Source: Sorex araneus (lineage: Eukaryota > Chordata > Mammalia > Eulipotyphla > Soricidae). From it: a DNA stretch of 64,000 bases. The position numbers and the translations under genes are program-made. Below the pieces are notes generated by a model that made no database searches, was not told where the DNA came from, and was given only the letters and a program-made list of their open reading frames with translations. Every line of letters starts with the position of its first letter. Within the stretch, counting starts at the first letter, position 1. This document shows positions 57,922-64,000 of the stretch, piece after piece. The DNA lies in NCBI RefSeq assembly GCF_027595985.1, contig NC_073303.1, forward strand, positions 101,518,320 to 101,582,319, given 5' to 3'.

Positions 57922-58095
57922 AAAACATGAGCTATTATTCATAAATGACCATAGTAGATGAACAGTTTTCCAAGGACAATATACAGATAGTCAATAAGTA
58001 CATAAAATGATTTCCCTAATCAGGAGGACAATGTAAATGAAAGTCACAATGCGATATAACCTCGTGCATTTTTAAATGGGACTTACCTAAAAGAT

Positions 58096-58759
58096 AACTT
58101 GCCCCCCCCGAACCTGGCTGTCTTCACTGGGGCCCCTCAGAGGGGACGGGTTGCCTCTCCCTCCCCACCCCAAGCAGAGCCTTGACAGGTGAAGATCTCT
58201 GGAAACCCATTTACAGCCATGCTCAAGGCCACTCTCCACACGTCTGGATGACCTCACGCATGAAGGGACCAACAGAGGAACCCAGGTGTGCAGGACCGAG
58301 GGCTGAGATCTCCAAGCTTGCTCGGTTTGGGACTGAGCCTTCTCCATCCAGACCCCCCATTTTCCAATAGTGTAGCAGCCACACTCACAAACTGCCCCCG
58401 GAGTCTTATAAGACATCTAATAGCCTTGTTCTCCTTCTTGGAGAACCTGACAAGCTACCAAGAGTCCATTGCCCGCACGGGAGAACCTTGCAAGCTCCCC
58501 TTGGCGTATTCATATCCCAAATACAGTAAAAGATATATACATATCTCTCAGAGATCCTGGTAGTATACCTGTGAAGTATTTGATATGCCAAAAAACAGTA
58601 ACGATAGGTCTCATTCCCCTGACCCTGAAAGAGCCTCCAATCGTTGGGAAAGACGAGTAAGGAGAGGCTGCTAAAATTTTGGGGCTGAGTGTAATAGAGA
58701 TATTACTGGTGCCCACTCGAGTAAATCGACAAACAACAGGATGACAGTGATACAGTGAT
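58096..58759 (+). mobile_element. Type C composite retroposon, 11-bp TSD
   Basis: ACCTAAAAGAT at 58085-58095 and 58760-58770 bounds a 664-bp unit. 5' module: AACTTGCCCCC, CACTGGGGCCCCTCAGAGG, CCTCACGCATGAAGGGACC and GGCTGAGATCTCCAAGC. The B-like 3' module begins near 58430: TTGGAGAACCTGACAAGC, then CCCTGACCCTGAAAGAGCC, GAGAGGCTGCTAAAAT and GGATGACAGTGATACAGTGAT. No tRNA head, no poly(A), no ORF. The L1 text resumes directly after the TSD. Confidence 0.85.
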
Positions 58760-59034
58760 ACCTAAAAGATGATAAATTAGAAGTGTTGACAAGGGCATGG
58801 AGATAAAGAGGCCCATCCATTAAGGGGAATGTAAGTTCTGGGGTCACTAGGAAAAACAGAAGGGAGATTCTACAAAAAATTATAAATAGAACTACTATAT
58901 AATAGATATATATAGTATATATCTAATATAATAGAACTTAGGAAAATTGCTGCATTATTTACAATAGCCAAGACATGGAAATAACCTAAATGTCTATCAA
59001 TGATGAATGGAAAAAGATGTGGTATATAGTATGT

Positions 59035-59310
59035 GTTATTTAACAACAGTGAATCATCCTAAAATATCTATTGTTATACAATTTAGTCATTGTGTGAGCA
59101 TCAAGGAATGTATGAACATAAACCTAGACGGTATAGCCAACTACCCTTATAGACTATATGTAGATACGGGTCACCCTCTATGGCAGTCTTTTGTTGACCT
59201 AAATAATATTTTTTAGGGACTGTATACATAAATAGAGGAGTCAGTAATACAAAATAAAATTTTTCCATTTGAAATTTTCACCGATGGACCTTGTACATTG
59301 ATAAACCAGA
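59035..59310 (+). mobile_element. Interspersed repeat of unassigned family
   Basis: TTTAGTCATTGTGTGAGCATC, AAGGAATGTATGAACATAAACC and TAGACGGTATAGCC resemble a dispersed element common in mammalian genomes. It lies between L1 ORF2 and its 3' UTR, so it is probably a nested insertion. Confidence 0.4.
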
Positions 59311-59735
59311 CAAAAGTGTAAATACAATTTAATATTCCTTATGAATGAGATTTTTAAAAATTAGATAAAATAAACTCATTAATAATAGATTTTTGGCTGC
59401 CTGAGTAGAGTGAATGGAAGGCTATAGATGAGTGAAAAGGGTCAAAAAAGGACAAATTGTCAATGATAAAATAAGTACCCATGTATATAAAAAATATAGC
59501 ATTGGTGGCTGTAGTTAATAATACTGTAAATACTGCATATTAAAAAGTACCAGAAGCATGGATATGAATATTTCTCATCACAGTAAAAAACACGTTAACC
59601 ATGTGATGCTCAACTGGCTAATTTGGTTGATTGTGATGACTTTTTCAATATTTGTGGCATCAAATAATTCTGGTATAAAACTGAAATTACTGTAATTTTA
59701 TGTCAATTATATCTTAATAAAACAAGTGAAAATAA

Positions 59736-60689
59736 CAACTTTCGTTAGTTAAAAATTAATTAAAAGTGAAAACATATTCTAGGTCTGTTGTACTTGCCAT
59801 TTTCTAGTTTGTAAAAATGACTACCAAGTCCAATTATAATTTTCATTATAAGGTCAACCAGGTCACAACATATCTGAAAAATTAATAGCCAATTATTACA
59901 AGTGGACAAAAGTAAATACATGTATGTCACTTAAGGAAGACACAAAAGGCCATGTTGTTATAACTGGTTTATCAGTCTATAAAGCAGTAGATTCAAAACA
60001 GTTTTGATTCAAATTAATAATGTAAATGTTAACTTCCACTTTTTAAAACCTGATCCTGTAGGTGGAGCTGTAATATGAGATAAGCTTCTAAAACTTTACT
60101 TAGCATATTTGGTGGGGGGTGGTATTTTAAGAATTTTAGGATTTAAAAAGACAAATACAAAACTTTCTGACACAGCACCAGGGCTAAATTGACAAGCAGG
60201 CCATCTTGTTGGGATCTAATTATTAACCTGACTGACCTACTATTTAAAACTTCCTGAGCAGCTAAAGAGAATTCTATCCTTGGGATAAACCGAGTTTTCA
60301 AGCAGTTTCTCCAGTATAAAATGCAAATACAGTCTTAACATGGAATAATTTTGTATCGTTATCATCCACCAGTATCTCAGCATTTGATTTGCTTGTTCCA
60401 CAACCAATTCTTTATAAAGAATCTGAATGAAAGGGGCATAGGTCGACAAACTTTGAGACAGGTTCTGTAAAGTTCAAGTTATCTTTTATCTTGGTTTACT
60501 GGGAGGAATTCTAGGCCAGAATGAAGCATAATGATTAATAGTGGGTCCTGATCAAAGATGAAGCAAGAAAAAGAACTTGGTCCAGAGAACAAGGGGTATT
60601 GGAGAACAGCTTCTATATTATACCCTTGGGGTTTTGTTTTTTGCATTATTTTTAATTTAAAATATGGAAGCTTGCATTCTTTCTATATT
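59736..60689. other. Unassigned AT-rich stretch
   Basis: Non-coding; nothing recognised. Confidence 0.4.
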
Positions 60690-60848
60690 TGGTTTTGGGA
60701 CCACATCTGGATGTGTTTGGGGGCAACTTCTGGCTCAGAACTCAATGGTGGCTCCCAGTAGCTCTGGGGGTCCTTGGGGCACAGAAGATCAGATAGGGTC
60801 TCCCACATGCAAAGCCTATGCTCCAGTCCATGACCTAGCTCTCTAGCC
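60690..60848 (-). mobile_element. SINE type A, diverged
   Basis: GGTTTTGGGACCACATCTGG, GGGGGCAACTTCTGGCTC, ATGCAAAGCCTATGCTCC and TAGCTCTCTAGCC. Confidence 0.75.
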
Positions 60849-61129
60849 TCGAAATATATGGTTTTATTGTTAGTGTGATATTAAACAAATCACTTCTCCA
60901 TTCTGATTTCCTCAATTCACCTAAAAAGACAATATACCAACACATTCTTGAGAATATATGTGCAATAACCTATGGATATGGATCTTGAATCAGGCATGAA
61001 TTGGCTCATTGATTGTTTGCTTATTTTCTCATATTTATTTCTCCATAATTTGTGTCTGTAAAGAGTAAGAGGAAAGATATAAAATTACTTCATAAAGGAT
61101 TTAGTGAGATGAGTAAATGTGTCTTCCTG

Positions 61130-61130
<1 letters not shown>
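60849..61130. other. Unassigned short stretch
   Basis: Non-coding; nothing recognised. Confidence 0.4.

Positions 61131-61168
<38 letters not shown>
61131..61168. repeat. (GT)19 microsatellite
   Basis: Nineteen uninterrupted TG units. Confidence 0.97.
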
Positions 61169-61170
<2 letters not shown>

Positions 61171-61244
61171 ATTTGCAATATGGACATCTGATTTCCACTT
61201 GAGAGGCAGAAGAATAATTTTATTACAACTAAATGATATCTTCA

Positions 61245-61337
61245 GTTGAAAGAGAGAGAGAAAGAGGGAGAGAGAGAGAGAGACAGAGAGAGACAGAGAG
61301 AGAGACACAGACAGAGACAGAGAGAGAGAGAGAGAGG
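61245..61337. repeat. (GA)n tract with ACAG interruptions
   Basis: GAGAGA runs with AGACAGAGAG units. Arg/Glu-rich ORFs are artefacts. Confidence 0.95.
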
Positions 61338-61619
61338 CTCCAAACTCTCTCCACCAAAGATGCTGGGTTCACATCTGAAAATAGCAAGATTTCTTATCTG
61401 GTGTGTATTAGGGAATTCCAACAAAGATTATGTCAAGACAATTGTCAGAAGCAGGCATTTTTCACTGAGTTACCTCATTTTTATTAGAGCTCTTTTGACT
61501 TATGTGGTATGGGAAGGAGAGGGGTGTGAGCAGTTACCACTGATAACATGAAACGGATTTTAAAGGTCATACATTCTTTATCAAAAGTAAAGTAGTAAGC
61601 AAAATGTTTGAACATAGTT
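61338..61619. other. Unassigned short stretch
   Basis: Non-coding; nothing recognised. Confidence 0.4.
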
Positions 61620-61627
61620 TAAAATAA

Positions 61628-61801
61628 ATTTTTTTTCAACTTTTTGGGTCATACCCAGCGATGCTCAGGGCTTACTCCTGCCTCTGCACTCAGGAATTAC
61701 TCCTGGCAGTTCTTGGGGGACCATATGGGATGCTGGAATTGAACCCGGGTCAGCCGGGTGCAAGGCAAACACCTTACCTGCTGTGCTATCGCTCCAGCCC
61801 C
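61628..61801 (-). mobile_element. SINE type A, TSD
   Basis: Poly(T), TTTTTGGGTCATACCCAGCG, GGAATTACTCCTGGCAG, GAATTGAACCCGGGTCAGCC and TGCTATCGCTCCAGCCCC: full-length and near consensus. TAAAATAA flanks it at 61620-61627 and 61802-61809. Confidence 0.93.
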
Positions 61802-61945
61802 TAAAATAATTTTTGATAATTTGCCATAAGGCCTTTCATCTTGAGAAAACTTTGAGTGGAGTTTTATTGCTTTCTTCCTTACACAGCTATGGAATTCACT
61901 GACTGCTATAACTCAGTTCCCATACTTGCTTTTTGTTTTTTTGTT

Positions 61946-62080
61946 TTTATTTTTTTTTTTATTGAATCACTGTGAGACAGCCCATTACAAACCTGTTTAT
62001 GATTGGATTTAAGTCATACATTGTTCCAGCACCCATCTCTCCACCAGTGTACATTTCCCAGCACCAATGTCCATATTTGC
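61946..62080 (-). mobile_element. L1 3' terminal fragment
   Basis: T-run, TTGAATCACTGTGAGACAGC, ATTGTTCCAGCACCCATC and TCTCCACCAGTGTACATTTCC. Only the last ~135 bp of L1. Confidence 0.85.
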
Positions 62081-62092
62081 TTTAAGACAGTG

Positions 62093-62255
62093 CAGGATTT
62101 GGGGCCAAAACTAGTGGTTCTTTGGTGATTTACTCCTGGCTCTGTGCTTAGGAATCAATCTTCGTGATACTTGGGGTGCCGTACATAGTGCAAGGAATCA
62201 AACTAGGGCCAACCAGATATAAGAATAGCAGCTATACTATCACCCAGTCCCTCCA
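62093..62255 (-). mobile_element. SINE type A, diverged
   Basis: GGATTTGGGGCCAAAACTAG, TTTACTCCTGGCTCTGTGC, GGAATCAAACTAGGGCCAACC and TACTATCACCCAGTCCC. Confidence 0.75.
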
Positions 62256-64000
62256 ATTCCCAAATCACCCAATACTTAAGGATAATGTTCCACTGAAGCT
62301 TATTTATATTACAGGTGGCTCCTCTCATCCTTTTTTATTACATTTTTTGAAGAATTATTTTGAAATATGGTCAGAAGAGTAAGACAATATAAAATAGAAA
62401 TGACTCCTGGTAAATTAAAATTGATATATCCCCAAAAATCTGAACTTGAGTCCTTAGCTGTTCCTGGACACACTTTCACAGTGTGATGGATAGAAAAACA
62501 CTAGGAACAAGAGTTGTATTATTTTTCTCATACTTTTCATACAGCATCATGATATTGATTTGTACATTTTCAATCACACAAATCTATTTTGTTCTTCTTA
62601 ATATCCCCACCATAATGTTGGCAACAGAGCTGGATTGAATAAGTCTTTTATAAATCAATGAATCTTCAAATACATAAATGCCTTAATGAAAGAAAGTGCT
62701 TTGTCATCATTGGGTTTTTTTTTTCCACTATCCTCGTCTTGATTTCATGGAGTTGGCTCTTATTTGATCTTCACCTTTAACTATTTATACTGCAGTCACT
62801 TGAGAGAGCCTATACATAGGTACAAGATGTCTATTAAATAGAATTTAATAAAATGCATTTCAAAATTCTATAAATGTGTTCTACATAAATGCAGTCTTGT
62901 ATTTTTAACTGGCAACCTTAACTCATTCCAATCACTGAGGTCTCTTTCCCTAGCACGACTCTCCCAACACTGCTCTGTCTCTGGTCACCCCTGGCATGTG
63001 TATGACGGTGATCACATTGGACTGGGCTGGAATGTGAGCCAGAATGGATCTTGCTTTCAGAAAAGGGGGTGGGGGCCTTCTGCCCTGCCTAAAAATGAAC
63101 AAGGTCTCCAAAGCACTTCCTAAAGAAAACAGGGACTGCCAGGGAGATGGAAGGCATCCTGACCCAACACTTGCCTCTTTTGTTTGAAACAAAGAAAAGA
63201 TCTATTCAGAAACAAAATTGATTAAAATTGAGAGGCATTGCCAGACCATTGATAATTGCAGCAAAAGATCAGTGGTCATTCTGACTGATTGTCACTTCAG
63301 AGGAAGCTGCACACCACCAGCTCAAGGGGCATTAGTGAGAAGCAACCTCTCAGTGACCCACAATTCCCCCCGCGGGAAGCATTTCACACAGGCCTTTAAA
63401 GCCAAGCCAAAGCATTTTCCGCACCTTATTTACATTAAATTCCCAGACCTAGGACTGAAAATCATTCAACTCTAAATGTCTTTCACATGCAGAAAAGATG
63501 AATGAGACTGGCCTTCACCACTACAGGCTTGGTATTCTCCATTCACCAACCTTTGAAATCAGACGGGCTGCTGAGACTTCCACTGAGCCCCCAGCATCCT
63601 GGGGACTCGCATGGGGTACCTTTCTGCACTGGCTCAGACAGTTGAAAAATACCCACTTGTGTTCAACACTATGAAAACCTGAGCTCTTGCTTGTCATGTG
63701 TGTGTCTGTGTGTGTTTCTCTTATACTTCCTCACTTTGTCACAAGTCACACTTTGACAAAGATAGATCTTGCCTTGATTTTAAAAGAAATCTCTAGCTAA
63801 AACTTTAGAGCAAAAACTCTAATCTGGGACTTTAAAGACTAGTAGTGATCTCAGCTCAGCTACAGACACAGAGAAAGATATCTGACACATTGTATCAGAT
63901 AATCTTATAAGATTATTACATCCTGTAAGTAAATATATTAAAATGTACAAATTATAATATTGTATATAAGTTTATATTATATATCAGAACTTTTTTTTTT
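62256..64000. other. Repeat-poor, probably single-copy stretch
   Basis: No SINE, L1 or MIR text seen. 62930-63700 has more balanced base composition than most of the window, with a few CpGs (CCCCCCGCGGGAAGC), but no coding frame over about 85 codons and no splice-site evidence. It may be ordinary unique DNA or a regulatory element. The window ends in a T run at 63992. Confidence 0.45.

Larger units (their letters stand above)
56000..59735 (+). mobile_element. Second ancient plus-strand L1, interrupted many times
   Basis: Blocks in ORF2 order: CACTTCCAAACTCATTTTAGG (RT upstream region) at about 56015, AAGTACTTAGGAATAAGCTTA at 56272 (the FADD region between is deleted), 57100-57610 post-RT, 57940-58095 (AAGTCACAATGCGATATAACC), 58771-59030 (TTGCTGCATTATTTACAATAG), and the 3' UTR at 59385-59735 ending in TCTTAATAAAACAAG. 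Inserted material is listed separately. All frames are lost. Confidence 0.75.

Overview
The window reads as mammalian nuclear DNA with no intact host gene. The best clue to the organism is a tRNA-derived SINE that recurs throughout on both strands. It has a Pol III A box (TAGCACAGCGGG), a B box (GGTTCGATTCC), and a body ending in GTGTGACCCAAAAAGC plus poly(A). I recognise this as the SOR-type SINE of shrews, so a soricid, probably Sorex, is my inference. Ancient MIR copies and several ages of L1 fit a placental mammal. No CRISPR, operon, rRNA, functional tRNA gene or bacterial feature is present.

I separate three SINE-like classes. Type A is the canonical ~170 bp SOR-like unit. Type B is ~240-270 bp; it has the same tRNA-like head but a different body (..GGCAAGCTACCGAGAGTATCC.. 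GCCAAAAACAGTAACAAC.. GATGAACAACGGGATGACAGTG) and no poly(A). Type C is ~540-664 bp: a non-tRNA 5' module joined to an expanded type-B-like 3' module. One type C copy (58096-58759) is bounded by an 11-bp target-site duplication (TSD), so it behaved as one mobile unit.

Layout. 1-7.5 kb: L1 3' ends, SINEs and a decayed minus-strand L1. 7.7-8.65 kb: a processed ANP32A-like pseudogene split by a SINE. 9.3-14 kb: mostly unassigned sequence with scattered SINEs, then a CpG-containing patch at 14.2-14.6 kb. 15.2-17.4 kb: an L1 inserted with a 5' inversion and flanked by a 15-bp TSD. 17.4-21.9 kb: a very old plus-strand L1 shredded by later insertions. 22-43 kb: mostly single-copy AT-rich DNA with isolated SINEs, MIRs and L1 tails. 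43.3-48.05 kb: the youngest and largest element, a minus-strand L1 with a 1272-codon ORF2 broken only by two nonsense codons, nested in an older L1 tail with a 16-bp TSD. 48.5-55 kb: single-copy DNA, a perfect 21-bp hairpin, and an L1 tail with a 17-bp TSD. 56-59.7 kb: a second ancient plus-strand L1 that received SINEs, a type C element and a small retrocopied 3' UTR. 62.3-64 kb: repeat-poor, probably single-copy DNA.

The only proteins recognisable are remnants of L1 ORF1p (RNA-binding chaperone), L1 ORF2p (endonuclease/reverse transcriptase) and the ANP32 pseudogene. The nested TSDs give a readable insertion order, and L1 machinery is the likely agent for the L1s, SINEs, pseudogene and small retrocopy. 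All family names are from recognition by eye, without a database search.
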